DNA of 64,000 bases from Lineus longissimus (taxonomy: Eukaryota > Nemertea > Pilidiophora > Heteronemertea > Lineidae): assembly GCF_910592395.1 (NCBI RefSeq), contig NC_088326.1:11105001-11169000 (forward strand), written 5' to 3'. The notes below the pieces were generated by a model that saw nothing but the letters and a program-made list of their open reading frames with translations, was not told the origin of the DNA and made no database searches. Each line of letters begins with the position of its first letter. Position 1 is the stretch's first letter. A program made the translations under genes and the position numbers. Positions 44,601 to 59,600 of the stretch are shown piece after piece.

Positions 44601-47600
44601 TAAAAAATAAAAATCGAGAACATTATATTTTTTTCTAAGAAATTTTTCCGAATTGCAAATGATAAAACAGTGTGAAAGTTAAGCGGTAAACAGTATATTT
44701 CCTGATTAATGCAACAGAGAAATCTCGAAAGGCTCAGATAGGGTGTGTTGGTGAATCATCAGACATGACCGGATCATGTCAGGATCCAGACGCCATCTGT
44801 CACACCCCGGGATGATTCCGACCATATCTAACTGATGATGACATTAAATGTATGCTTAATGTCTAATGATATGTACTAATTAGGTTGCAATTAATTCATC
44901 AAGATACGGAATGAGTCAAAATGAGTGAGATCTTGCACATCTCACGAATTACAAATCACGAACATTTTCATCCAGAGCAACTCGACTTCCACTTTGCGGT
45001 CAGTTGTGGCCAGTATTACGTTTTTGAAGGTGATGGACATTCATGCGTCTGCCCTTGTTGAAAAACAGGCAATGTTACAATGTAAACAGATTCAGCCAGT
45101 TTGTTGCAACGAATCCTTAATTCGCTGCGTCTAGAGAGTTCAGTGGATTGGTAAAAGAATCTTGCTGTTCTGGGGACATGTGATAGAGAGGACAACTCTC
45201 TTTGGCAGCATAGATTTCCTTTAATATCATTCTAAAGTAGCCTGTCCGAAGGAAACCAGTCCAATTTGTCAGCCTACAACTCCACCACACTGATTTCTGA
45301 GGTATCACCAAACGGATATACAAACCAACCCTGACATCAGTTTTTCTCATAAATTTTCAAATCCGTCAGCCAAACTCCACCCCACATCATTGATTTCTGA
45401 GCTATATACCACCAGGCGGATATAAAAAAGCCCCCTGACATATGCACCCTACAGTTTTCTTCATAAATTCTCAAATTTGTCAGCTTTCAATTCCATCCCA
45501 CATCACTTATTTCCGAGGTACCAACAGACGGGTGTACTAACGACCCCTGACATATGCACTCCAGTCAATCTTCCTTCTAAGTGTCTATCTTCTAAAGAAA
45601 GCAAATATCGATTCGTTGACTAAATTAGATGGCTTGTATACAAAAACTCCACAGCTAGACGGCTGGTCGATGGCACGACTGGAGCGGAAGGGAGTGAAAA
45701 TGAGTGTTTTGGCTTTATAAAGTCAAGGGTCATGTTTGTGTCAGTGGATGCATTGCGTGATGTATAGAAACTTGTGGATGTCATCTTTTTAGCAACCCGC
45801 TTCGTAACCCTATTGGATATTTGCCGGAGGTATGTAGTCCACTATAGGCTACTGTCCACCTGTGTGGGATCTTTCACTTTCCCTGGCATAGAAACTGAGG
45901 TACAAGGGACCACAGCGTCTAGTCTCAGACCCTCATAAACTTATCTCATACTGAGATGAACAATGACCCATCACAGCAAAACAAGGTGCATGTCGCGCAG
46001 AAGATGAGCCTAAACGACATCAGGAAAAAATGGAAGAAACTGATGTAATCAGATTGAACCACCAGGGCCATCTCACCCTGCCAAGCTAAGAGCAACATGT
46101 GCCTCTCCCCCATCATCCCATTTGAATATTTCTCATCACCAGAACATTCCTACATCATTTTTTTTCAACAAAAGCATCTTACAAGATAATCTCGATGAGT
46201 TAACCTCTGACCTCATCAGACTGTCTTCACCACTGTCACTCGATAACACGCCAGCCGACTGTGTGAAAAAATCAATAGCCATGGTAGCTGACCGCGGGAA
46301 ATATACGCAGTGCTAACGCTGTGCATAATTTCAACAGTGTGTCATCGTTGCATCCCACGACAGGACTGTAATTAGTTTTCACTCTATCGTTGCTGTCAAA
46401 CTCGATTATTAGTTTGATGGGGAAGCGCGTTGACACAAAATCCCCCAGTTGGCGAGATCATGAAATTGAATTTGCATTCAGCTTGTTGATTTAGTTTTTA
46501 TAATAGTTTTTCGATGGAATCCCATCTGGATGCAGATTGAGTCATTGGTGATGTGAAAAGTACATTCTGTTCATAGCAGAACGTACCAGGATAAAGATCA
46601 CGACTGCTACAGTTATGTCCCAAGTAATGTTCCTTGTTGCATCCCTCATTTGCTTATAGGCTGATATCAACCATGAAATCAAATTCTATCAGCCCAATAC
46701 CATCACTGTACAAGTACACAAAATACTGGAACACAGCCATTTTTGCGGTTTACAGACAAATCGATGTTGTCATCCAGCTAAGTGAGTCCTTTGAATGCCA
46801 CGATACTTGGCATTTATGGAAAGTGTGATCGATATACGAGATCATGTGAGATTTGGAGGGATGGGAAATACATCGTAGAATGTGATATATGGATTGGAGT
46901 GTGATCTGGCTGAAGGGCTGCTTGAGAGGTACCAAACTTGTAATTTATGGAAAGTGCTTAGATCGATAGATCTTGGATATGCCAGATTATAGATTATAGT
47001 GATTTGAGTGCCTGCAGATGCATAAAGAGTATGTTCTATGAGATGGTTTACGGAATTGGTACTGAAATTGGAAGTATTGGTGGTCACACCAAACACCGTA
47101 AGGGTGGAGCTACAATGTTGGCCAAAATTGAGGCAAAGCAGCCAATGTTTTACATGCTTTAGTTGAATTACACTTTTACCTAAATAGTATTTGTTGAGAG
47201 AACCAATACTGATGACATTGTGGTATCAATTTCAATTCTTGATAACCTCACACCGGATATATTTCAGGCATAATCTGCTGAGAATCTGCTTTGACACATT
47301 CTATACCATTTGGAGAGGTCATGGCAGTCCCACTAAAACGTATGTGATCAAAACGAGGCTAATGCATAAACCATTACAAAAATGAAACATTGTAACCTAG
47401 GTGTTTTAGAGTTATCAAAAGATGTGTGTAATATATCATATATAACGTTAGTAGTTTCAACACCAAATGTTTACACCCATGTTAAACAGTCCAAACCCAC
47501 GGGAAATAGAAGCGTGATTATCAAGGCAAGTCTTGTTGCTCTACATCCAATTGGTGAATCGCCGAGGGTAATAGTATGATAAATAATATGCTAATAGAGG

Positions 47601-50600
47601 TAAGGGTGGGAATGGAAATGATATTACTGAATCAATATTAGTCGGGTGGATATGATACAGCTACAAGAGGCAGGCATATTCTATTGGATATTGTATGCAG
47701 TGTCCAAAATCATAACAACTTCGGCTCGGATATTGAAAATCTCAAGAAGAAATAAATTGGTTGTTGCTGGTATGGTGTAGTGGCCAAACGAATCTGCTAG
47801 CAAAACACTTATACTGGTGTACCCTTTAAGGGTTCATATACAGAGGTCTGCTCATATACTAGAAAGTGACTCGCCAAAGGTCACAAGCAATATGGGTCAA
47901 CATAAGATTCTAACCTACAACTGATATTCACATGGTTACAATAGATAAGCTACCCGAGACAGCTAAATAAAAGCCCATGCATTTCCTTTTATATCTATCC
48001 TTTGTAACTGATTTCCCTAATAAACTTAACCAATATCTCGGTATATCGTCCTCAAAGAAACTCGGTCGGTTAAACATGATTATGAAGATTACTAAAGGAA
48101 TATTATTAAGATTACTGAGAGGATCATCACTCTTTGATGCTCAGTCTGCCTCTATCGGAAACAGAAATAGCCCATCTTTGATGTATGTTGCTGTTTATTC
48201 TTCCTTGTATCGAAAGATTAACCCAACGAGGACAAATCCTGACCTGAGTTGAATAGCAAATACCTCCAACATTGTCTTAAGTTGTCAGACGCAGACTCGC
48301 AGCACAAACATGCAATGAGGGCTATTTCCCCAATCTGATTCCAAGGGCATCGATTTCACCCCTTTAATCTTTCACGAGTGCCTGAAACCTGGATATAGCA
48401 ACAAAACCCAAAGGTCCAGCCATGAGACCCAGATGTTTGGCAAAAAATTCGGACATTTGGGTATGGAACTTAGATGTCTGGCCATGAGACCCAGATTTGG
48501 ATATTTGACAATGGAAACCAGATGTTTGTGAGACCCAGATATCCTGCAAAAGTTTGGATATTTGGCCGTGGAACTGAGATATCTGGCCGTGACACACAAA
48601 TGTCTGGCAAAAAGTTGTGATATCTGGCTATGGAATCCAAATGTCTGGCAAAAAATCTGGCGGTCTGACGATGAAATTAAATGTCCACAAATCTAACCAG
48701 GATACAAGGCAAGCAAACCGGATACCTTTGAATGACCATCCATTCAAATCAAACCATAGATTTGTAATTGTAGGAAATGATCACCCAAGGCTTCTTAGTT
48801 AATATCAAGAATCAATTCGTTGGCTTCAGACAGAAACCAGAGAAGACAATTTCACAAACGTCTCGATAGAATGGTTACCATAGTCACACGAGCGTCATGA
48901 ATTTCCTTGCACTCTTAACGCTTTCAAGATTTCATTCATAGGAGGTGATTAGGCGGCGTTTATCTGCTTAGCAAACACTTCCAGCGTGTTGGAATATGGA
49001 AAGGATTAGAGTGTTGACACCATCAACTGGTGAAGGACAGAGCATTATTTGGAGATTGGGTCAAGATTCCCCCAGAAACCAACCCCACCATAAAGGCAGC
49101 TGCTGCAACTTCTTTTGATTAAGGTCTATACTGTACAATTACTTTCTCAAACAAGTCAAAGCACTTTACAATCTTTACGCCGCCTAGTCCCAAAACATTT
49201 CTATAGAAACCAAGGAGACCAGATGCTGTGCGACACTCGGCCATGTCAGGCAGATGAAAGCACCGAGGGACACTGGACTGGGCCTCGAACTTACAACCTT
49301 CCAATCACAAGTCAGACTCTTTCACTGTACCAAAGCGCTTCCTAATGTGCAGAAGCCGATTTTCTCCACTCCACATCTGTGAGGAAACCATTACACAGTT
49401 GTGGCTATGGTTACCAACTGATCAGGGCGCTGGGGTCAGATTGATATGCGTTGATAAGGCAATTTAATCCATCATCGGGGCTGTAAAGACATTGAGTCAA
49501 TAATTGCACCCACCAACCTCATTGTGGAGACTCTGAACGACTAGCTGCAATTCACAAAACTCTTCTGTGGGTGTTGGCAGCTGAAGCTTGGACAAATCAC
49601 CACAAATGCATAACGAGCAAACAATTTCCAGTGTGTGGGTCCTGAGGAGGGCTTTGGAGGCGGAATCTCTCAACATCCCTCAAGAGGACCTCCCACTTGA
49701 TCTATTCCCTTGTAAGGGGGTAGGGAGGGCTACGGAGACAGAATTATTGCAATTTCAACCACACCACCCCCTCCAGAGGACCCCTACTTGATACTTAGTT
49801 CTCCTTCAAAGGGAACATGGAAAAGGCTTGGGCACAGAATTATGTAAGTAAGTAATATTAAATTTGTAAGGCACTGTTTCAACTTAGAATATAAATATTC
49901 AAGAGTACCCCCCACTTGTCAGTCCACTGTGTAAAGTGTCTCCTGAATAGGTAAGTTTTCAGAGCCTTTCGGAATTGGCCAGAATGTCCCTCTGACGTAT
50001 GCTATGGCCTGGACTATTCTAGAGCACTGGAGCTGCAACCTGGAACGCCTTTGCACCAAAGTTCGCGCCTTGAACCTAGGTGTGGAGAGGATCTTTTCAG
50101 TAGACCTTAGATCACGTGTTGGGTGATGCATATACACCAGCCTATCTCAACGAAATTGAAATTACACCAGCACAACCAACCCGTATTTGATCTAATGAGC
50201 CGGCATTGTAACAATGCTATATAAGGAAACCAGACCAAAACCTCCCGCGTCACAGGAGAAATTACAAATGCTTGTACCTGATCAAAGGGACTGGTTGCTA
50301 GGCAACCGTTGCCGTCGACATCTACAGCATCAGCACAGAGATTAACAACGTGTGTGGCGGGATACATGTCTCATTAAGCAGCTGATCTCTTAAATTTGGA
50401 TTGATGCAACCGCAGAGAGGGTGATTAAGAGTAAACATAACATGGTATCAGGACAGAGAAATGGATGGCTGGTATGGCAAGGTTCTGACTTTAGTAGCTG
50501 CTCCTATAGACGGGAGTAGAGGGGCTAATTTGGCCATCTTCAGGTGACTAATATACACAGTAAGGGCCCTGGGTCATGTCAGATTTAGCACTAAATGAAT

Positions 50601-53600
50601 TCCTTGTACAAACGTGAATCATTTCGACGTACTGTGAGATGTGAGAGACCCCTATTGGCGACTTTGTATAACTTTTTCGTGCCTGCCTAGCTGCTGCCTA
50701 TATTGTCCCTTTTTGACATCCCGAAAGATTCTGAGATGACGAAGCACTTTGAGCAAGGACCAGTCCTCAGAAAACTTCAACCTTATATAAGAAAGCAAAC
50801 TTTTAGTTTTGACTTTTGATACCGATTTCAACACATGGATTTTTCCTATTGTTGTTATCATTCGATTTCATGACATATGGAATGCCCTTTAGGAATGTGA
50901 CCTTTCTCAATGATAACTTTAAGCCAGTATGCTACCAGCATTGTTACTTTATCAGTGACTCACAAAATATACCAATATGTCTTTCTCAATACTAGGCATT
51001 ATTCTGATGAAATTAAATGTCACAGCTATTTAACCTCTCTTTTGAATGGGCCCAGCTTCATATTTATCTATCAAATCAATCAGATTTATTTACTTAATCG
51101 AGAAAGACGCCTAGGCCTCAAGGTTTAACCAGTTAAACAGAACAAACAATGATATAAGAGGACACACATTTAGGTTTTTTCGGGCAATTACCAAAGATCA
51201 GCTCACAAAGGGAGACAACTTATATCTATCAATTCTTCACACGATCTTGTCTTCTCTGCTTCCGGATGCAACACCTGCGACTAAGTTCACAACGTCTCCA
51301 TATTTATTATTCAGGATTACCTTTGCTGAATGATAAATTGTTACGAGCAGAAAAACAACGATTCGACTTTCACTTCGAACAGTTTGTCACACGACATGCT
51401 CACAAAGGGGGAGATCAGATACCTATCAATTATTCACACTATCTGGTCTTCTTTGTTTCCGGAAGCAACATCTGCTGCTGAGTTCATATAAGAGTCTAGG
51501 CCGGGTTCTTCAAAGCTCTGCCTCTACTAACAGTGGTTTGGCAACCACAAAGCACCGCTATCTTAGCGTGCCACCAAGTTTGCTTCTTTAGAGTTAGCTG
51601 TCGCAATGCTACCATTAATCTCAAGGGCTCGGCTATGGGGTTCTGCCAAGGGTTCCGCTAAGTTTAGTAGCGTCCGCTAAAACTCACGGGTTGCTGAACT
51701 AACCAGGCTTTGAACAACCAGGCCCTCAACACTGAATTCGTTTTGGGTGCACACGGACGATTGTTGTCAGACAACTGCCACTGTATTTCTGTTGGAGCTT
51801 ATCATCAAATGACGAAAATGTGGTATAGAATCTTCTTTGATCGCCATTCGAGACGTCTGGCCTGTTCGGATATCCGTGGTAGAAATGAGCACAGAGGACC
51901 GAGGGATCCCTACGACACTCTACAATTCCTGGAGAAGACCTTGCTATGACATGATCAGCTTGAGACGGGTGGTCTTCAAGATGATTGCTTAGGGGGGGCC
52001 TTCTTTTTGAGAAGACTGAAGAAAACTTCTCCCCTTGCCAGATAACTGTCCGCTATTTTTAACACGGGTGTTTGTTTTTCGCAGATTTTGGGAATAATTT
52101 AGATTCTACTCAGATTTTTCCAAAAATATTTTTTGTTATGGAAAGAGAAAGGAATTTTATAATCTGTGTCAAAAAAATTGTGCAAAGCTTATTTTTTCAA
52201 AAGCATTTTCCTGTATTGCAAAAATCAAGAGGCCCTAAAATGTTGTGGTTCTCATACATAGTACAAGAGAACGTATCTTACAAACATCTACCCGATAAGT
52301 GAGTTTTTCATCGAGGGCGCATCATGTTGGTGTGTATCAAGTCTCCACTATTTTTCTTGCAGTAAGATAGAAACACATCATAAATCAAAGAACAAAACAC
52401 CTCCAACTCATCAGTTTGATAATTCTGCCTCATCAACTCCGAATGCAACCTATTCCTACAGGTATCGTCTAAACCACTCAAACACCTGCCTCCAAAGAAA
52501 CAGGTTGTCGTTAGCAACCATCGGCGACACCCCCTTAGCAACCGTATCCACACTCCCACTGACTGCAAGTGGCTTGTAGTCAAAGTCGAAAATCTATTTT
52601 TCTCTGCACGTTTTGTCGATAATATGACGTTCGTGGGTGGAAAAAGTTTTGTAGGAAAGGTTAGATGTGCTCTCTACACCTACAACTCCAATGTAGCATG
52701 ATATTTTGGCCTACGCAAGGTTTTGTATAGCAAGTAAGCAAAAAATGGCATTCTTGACTTTGAACAGCAAAATTACTCTTATTTTAGAGATTTGATTGGC
52801 AAATTACTTTCTGGCTCAATTTTTTATTGTTTATTTTGAATAATATTTTGTTTTTTTCCTCAAATGGGCGTGTTGCATTTTTTGACTAAGCAAATTATCG
52901 ACAATTACTGACAAATTTGTAAGGTAAACAATGCTGGAGTCTTTTTGATATAAAGGTGTGTCAGGCGACTGAACTATGTCAATATTCTGAATATTTGGCT
53001 TGGCACGGAGTTCTGAATTGCATATCAGGTTGCAAAAGGGCCATTGTCCTGCCCCTGTTGAGAATGTAACTTAAGTAGAACCTCATTCAGCGGACAGCTT
53101 TGTCAGCAGACACACTCTCTATCAAGGCGAATTTGCATGAGCTATACAACACACTTCCCTCGCATACCCAGATTAGTGAAGGGCCCCCTCCCCCAGCATA
53201 ACTTGCATTCAGGCTTGTAGCCAGCTATTTGGTCATGGGTGGAACAGCCTTTGGCCCCAATATTCCAAAAATCAACTGAAATCTGCCTTGTGACGGTTGG
53301 GAGCCATTAGTCCCCACTCTAGCTATGACCCTGGGCACCAACAAACCTTTGTTGCTTCTGCAGACTTCAAGCTTCTTACATCCTTCTGCTTGAACCAGCC
53401 AATGACCCCCTAATCGCTCGAGGCAAAATCAGTCTGATGCAAAGCGGGGACTATACTATGCACACGATATAAATATTCATCTTCATGAGCTAAATATCAG
53501 TCTACATCAAAGACACCACGTGCATTTAGCCCCAGGCTAACACTCCTACAATATATGACATCATCCGAGGACATACACACTGCATCCACAAGATGCAAGA

Positions 53601-56600
53601 TCGATAATTCATGAAAAGCTCATGTAGCATTTATGCAGCAATATTCTGTGTCAATCACTTGATGAAAATAGAGAAACATTGCCTAAGGCACAAGATGAAC
53701 TGAAATGGTGGGTCATTATCAATACGGGGGCCCGCCCATGGCTTCGTTTTCAAGGATAACTCAATTCGATTTCTGACCTACTTTTATTGGCTGATGTACA
53801 TTGGACGTGACCTCCCACAGCATACACCCCTCTATAAAGGACACCTCTCTAATAAGGACATTGCATTCGGTTCAGTATTGGTCAATTCCATAGATTTTGA
53901 CCTCTGTAATCAGGACACCTCTCAAGTGACAACATCATTCCCAAGGGTGTCCTACTGCACAGTAGAACCTCTCTATTAAGGACAATCTTGGGTCTGACAA
54001 GTGCAGTCCTCAATAGAAAGGTGTCCTCATTAGAGAGGAGGTCAAATTGAATGGAATTGATCAATTCGGGACCAAAATCAGTGTCCTTATCAGAGAGGGT
54101 ATCCTCCTATAAAAGAGGTGTTTGTTAAGGGTAGTTTCACTGTACATACATTCAATTTCAACATGATACTGCATCATATAAAGAACTCAAATGTCGGGAT
54201 CAATAATCTTACTCGGACAAAATATTTTTCATTTAACTTTATGATGTTGTGGACATCGCAGCAATTTTCATCACAACAGCATTCATAACAGTTTGTTATT
54301 TATCTATAGTATAAAGATTACCTCAGGCACGTAAATCAAACGAAAGTTTAATTTTATTGTATGGATTTCTGCCTGCAGCGTCATTACGAAAGTGCATGCG
54401 AAAGTCACAGTGCATGTGTTCAGATTCACATGCATGTTCTAATCTGATACGCATGTGACCGTCATTGATACACATGCGTGCATGAAGCATGTGTACAGTT
54501 GTGAATTATGTACATGCTGCATGTGTCATACTGCAAGTTTCCTATTGGGCATGTGTTTTTAATTCCGATACGCATGCACCCTTAATTGATATGCATGCGT
54601 GCATGTAGCATGCACACAGCTGTGTACCTGCGCAGGTGAAGTTATTGCTGACAACTTGCACAATTATGGTCTGGTCATAAATCTTTATATTGAAATAGAT
54701 TAGATTTCTTTTTGTTATGAAGAACAATGCATTTGTATATTAGGTCTGCGATGGAGCTGGCAGTCATGGTGGTTTCATACAGTATCATCCATCCTCCTTG
54801 CGCGTGACCTGAACTCTTTTTACTGTAGACGTCATTCCGTCCCTGCTTGAATTGGCCAAAATCCAGCTTCATTTGACGGCATCCTTATCTATCACATCCA
54901 GCGCAACATCACGTCTGTTTGGAGAGGAACCCTGGATTTATCAAAACCCAATCAGTGCCCAACTGTAGTGGCAGGTGAAAAATCCCAATGAGTGAATTCT
55001 GAGAGAAGGAAGGATTATCTGTCACATCCAGCAAAACATCATCTCATTGTGGATAAGAACCCCTGTCGTCGCCAAACCTGCCTTTTCCGACAAGATTCGA
55101 CTGTTAGCATGAATTGCATTGTCATCAATAAAGTGGTTGGCACAATGCCATGTTTTTATAATCATCCATTATTAACCCGTCGATAATTAACGACATGTTT
55201 TGAATGGTGATAAATTGGAGTGTTGACTTGGCCAAAACTGGGATCAATTCTACAACTAATGTTTTTATGTTAAATGTTTGATGTTTATGTTTTATAGTTC
55301 AAGTATCCATCTTTAGGAAATTAACGACCAGCATTTTCTAGGGAAACAAAACTTGTATATACTCTAGTTTCACCAATCTAAGACTGCTAAGTTTGAGTTT
55401 ATAGTCTGATATCGAATGCGGTGGAGGTGCCATCTGATCGATTTGTTACCGAGATGTTGACGAAATAAATGCGAAGTCAATTTCTCTGGGTTGCCAAACA
55501 TTTTTGCTCTGTGCACATCATGTTACCAAAAATGTTGACAGTGTAGGCCTACACAGAGCTAAGTGCATCTGTGGAGGAGGGAGGGGGGGGGGTAGGCTGA
55601 GATTGACAATATCCTGCCTGACATCATTACAAAACCTACAATTCATGTACATGCCTAAGAAAGGTCTATTGCATCACGTATGAAGGAAATCAAGAACAAA
55701 TTCGGGTACTCAAAAAAGACCGGCACGCCAGTCTTTACCTTCATTTTAGGTTAAGGATTTCCAATACTCAGAGATGAACATCAGACTCCCCCTCAGATTT
55801 CTATTTCAATTCAATTGGGAAAATAAGTTTGTCTTGAACTCTTTACTCAAATGTAAAAGACAGGGGATCTGGATATTCTGTTAGTTAGACACCCTACCAC
55901 TTCGAGAGCTAATAGCTGCGTTCCGAGTCAATGACTACCATACCACATGTCTCATCATTAACATGCTATTATGTCGATTATCAAATTCTATTCTCAGACT
56001 CTACCCAAGAACACAATAAACATTCTGTGTCAAGATATGAAAATCCAAACACGGGCGAAGGACGTGCTCTGGGCTATTGTCCCAGACAACAGGACCTGTT
56101 TCAATGCAGAATCATAGCACAATACAAGCAAATTTGGCACGTGCCGACATTTTATGTAATGTATGCCGATAATACAGAATCACAGATTGAAAATTTGCCA
56201 AAGAAAATCGTCTGTCAGGATGAACTTGGGGAATATTTTGTCGGCTTTTTCCACGTTGTGGTCCAAGGGATGGACTTACCTGTCTAAGAAGATCGTTAAT
56301 CCGAAGAATTATCAGAATCTATTAATCCTAGGCAGAGAAACCGGGCAATGTCCCTTCGTCCTTTGTGACAGAGAAGCAAGGAGATTAAGACAAGTCCACT
56401 CCACGCGAGGGGGGACAGCTAGGCTACGATAGCTACCATACAAGGAAATATTGATTTTGCTCAGGGATGGCGTAGGCACATCAACATACTGCATAATTAC
56501 TTTGCAGGAAAAAATATCAATTTCTGTCGGCGTTTTTTACGGCGCGTGCTATTTTAATTGGGTAGTCAATAAATAGTGTGTTATTTTAATGTTTAATGTA

Positions 56601-59600
56601 AGTTTCAACGTGCTAATGATCGACAGCATGGTATGAGTCATAAGCCTTGCTGCCCGCTATTATGGTGGTGAAGTGGTTAGACAAAAGCAAGAGGTCATGG
56701 GTTCAATTGCTCGATGCAAATCAAAGTTTTCTCAAATTTCTTAAAAACATGAAATTTTCTTTATTTTGACGATTTTTTGGGCCAAATCAAATATGAAATT
56801 CTGACGGTTAAAATGATGTACCGTGTCGCTGACAATTTCCCTTATAAGGACAAATGTCACATTCGGTGACACGGTAGGGCGATAGTATTACTCAGAGGGT
56901 TGCTTGGTCATGAATGACAGTGGGGGTGGGCTGGGCCATTTCCTGTAAGCAAAGGTATCCAAGCAATATTTTGGGTTTACTGTAATTGTAAAGGCCACCG
57001 ATATCCCCCCATTTTTCACCATGCGTTAGCTGTAGCACATGAGGTAAAGGGCTGGCGTGACCAGCTATGCCAGCATGTACGACTGAGATGCCATGGTGTG
57101 TTGACATGGGGGGGGGGGGATACGGCCATATATTGTTGGAACAACATCATAATGGAAGAAATTTAGATCATATGTCTGTGGTACGTGGCATTTGATAATG
57201 GAGGGACTTGGAAGAAACACGACTTCTTCGAACCGGGTAATAGGTCATAGTTTGAAGTAAATACTCCACCATAAACCAAGTGTTTTTGTTGGAGAACAAT
57301 ATTTTCCAACATAATGATTATTTACAGGAGTAATTAGCAAATTACGCGCTCATGCTAATAATACTTTAAGTAACATTAAGCTGGCATGGGAATATTAATT
57401 TATGACAATGTTATTAATAGCAAAAACAACAATCTGTTTGTTGATGATGATTATTTCGGAGCAGAAACAATGAAATGGCCAAGGGCCATTGTGCTCACCA
57501 TATAGATATTTGGTGGTTAGGAATTCATCCTGGTTAAGAAACATGCTACATGTATAGTATATAGGTCAAACCAAAGTCGGTATGACAAGTGATGTATCGT
57601 TGCTTGGAGTAATGACCATACAAATATCATCGAACACAAGTCACCAATAAGCGAGATATGGCACTTTTCCCTTTTTTAATTTTGGCCTCCTGGTGGCCAA
57701 GTCGAGAATCAGATCGGATCGAAATTCGGTGTCTGAGGTTACATGATGATGATTGTTTCGAAGCAGAAACAAAAATTCATAAATTGAACACAACAGCCTA
57801 TATGTAGTCCAAAGGGCAACTGAACTCAAACAAAACAAATTTAGCGTGATAAAAAAAAATTTCATATAAACTAAATTTTAATGCAATAATTTAATGAAAA
57901 TTAATGAAATATGAGATTAATGAGTGTAATTGAAGCACGTGATTGGTGAGTTGCAGATTTTAGTAGAACAATGATTGGAATCGGCATCCAAAAAATCTGA
58001 AATTTTGAAAATTGCAGCCACACGCAGGGGTCAGTGGTAAGATGTGACGTTGTATTATTGAATGAGCTGACTTAATGAATAACAAAGGTGTACAATGTAG
58101 CAGCTGATGTGTCTGTATTTTCTCAACACTAGCTCAAGTGTATACAGAACCTATACGGAATACCCTCACATCTTTACTAAATTTGAAAAACCTTTGTTTG
58201 TCCATGACTTTCTCCTTAACGGACAGGGGATTTCCCATCAAACTTGGTATGTAGTTTTTGACAGCCCCCCCCCCCCTCCATCGAGTGTTCCTCTGAAACC
58301 TGATTTCTAATTTTTGAAACAATTTTTTATTGATGCATTTTATACTGAAGTGGGTCAGAGTCATTTACGTCATGTGGACGATGGCACAGGTCTGTTGTAA
58401 AATCCCGCCCAGAGCCTCTTTAGGTCAAAAGGCGTGTCATTCGGGTGTTACGCCATCATTAGCTCTGACACTGGTTAGAACCACAAGCCTTGATAGCATT
58501 GCAACCGGTTAATTTCAAATTCTTATTTCAGACCATCAGGTCCAATTCAACTCCGAGGAAATAGTTGGGAAGAAATTTTGTCACGAGGGATTTTGGCATA
58601 CCATCAATATTGGCATTCACACGAATTGAATCGCACTTTAATTCTCTTATTTGAAGACTAGTGAGAGAGACAGATTAGGTTTTTAATCATACTTTGGGAT
58701 TATAACTTGAACATCAATGTATGAAAGGTAGAATTATCAAATAACCATGGTAACTGAAATTAGTTAGATGAGATTTCAAAGTCGAGGTCGGTTTTCATCA
58801 AACTGGTTTAGTACGTGGGTGTTCGAAGCAAATTTGAAATGAAATTGAAACACTTTGGTTGTCATGCTAGTTGAGTTAACTTTTGAGCATGTGACAGATT
58901 TCGACACAGTTGGAGGGTCGGAACTCGGGCAAGTTTGACAAATTTCAAAGTAGGCCAACAGTACGCACAAAGAAAACACCATGCCTATTCTTTAAGGGCT
59001 GAACTAGGAGCCCTAAGCCAACCATTGTAACCTTTTATCAAGTGGATTTCGATGGGATAAGTCACGGATTACAAGGTGTCTTTTTTCACTTTTCTTTACA
59101 GAGATCTTTTTGGGTATATACAATACTGTGTGTAGAATAGGCAAGTCATTTTACAAATATTGTGTGTTATGGCAGTTTGAAATTTGTAAATTTAGTCCCA
59201 ATTTCAATTATTTTCATGCCAAGTTTGATATTGGCCATGACATGAAATAGTTGACTCCATCTAGTGTCACCTGAATGGACATGAACGAAAATAAGCAACA
59301 CCATTCAGACATCTTTTAACGGGGCTTACGCTGGCGTATTGCAAGAGACAATCGTAGGAGAGTGAGATCGGTAAAGACCGTCTCTTTGGGTTGTATCGGT
59401 GGAGCATGGAGGCGGCCGTCCACGGGTACAGCTAGATGAGAAGGAAGAATCAGTTGACGACAGATTTGTCAAAACAAAGTTTTGTGACAAGAAAATCAAA
59501 CAAAGAAATGAAAAGCATGCTACATTTTATACAATCACTTGTAAACCAACATTTTGAAAATTTATGAACGCAAAAATTCGATAATTTTTATGAGAAAACT

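Noticed and set aside
48364-48599. Two overlapping 75-77 codon frames
   Set aside because: Minisatellite-derived (GQISKF and similar repeats).
49517-49543. 27-nt possible micro-exon (LVVQSLHNE) on the minus strand
   Set aside because: The 3' site is fair but the 5' site (GAG|GTTGGT) is weak and the segment is too short to support.
56655-56725. Functional tRNA gene
   Set aside because: A- and B-box-like motifs are present, but no acceptor or anticodon stem can be drawn; treated as a SINE fragment.
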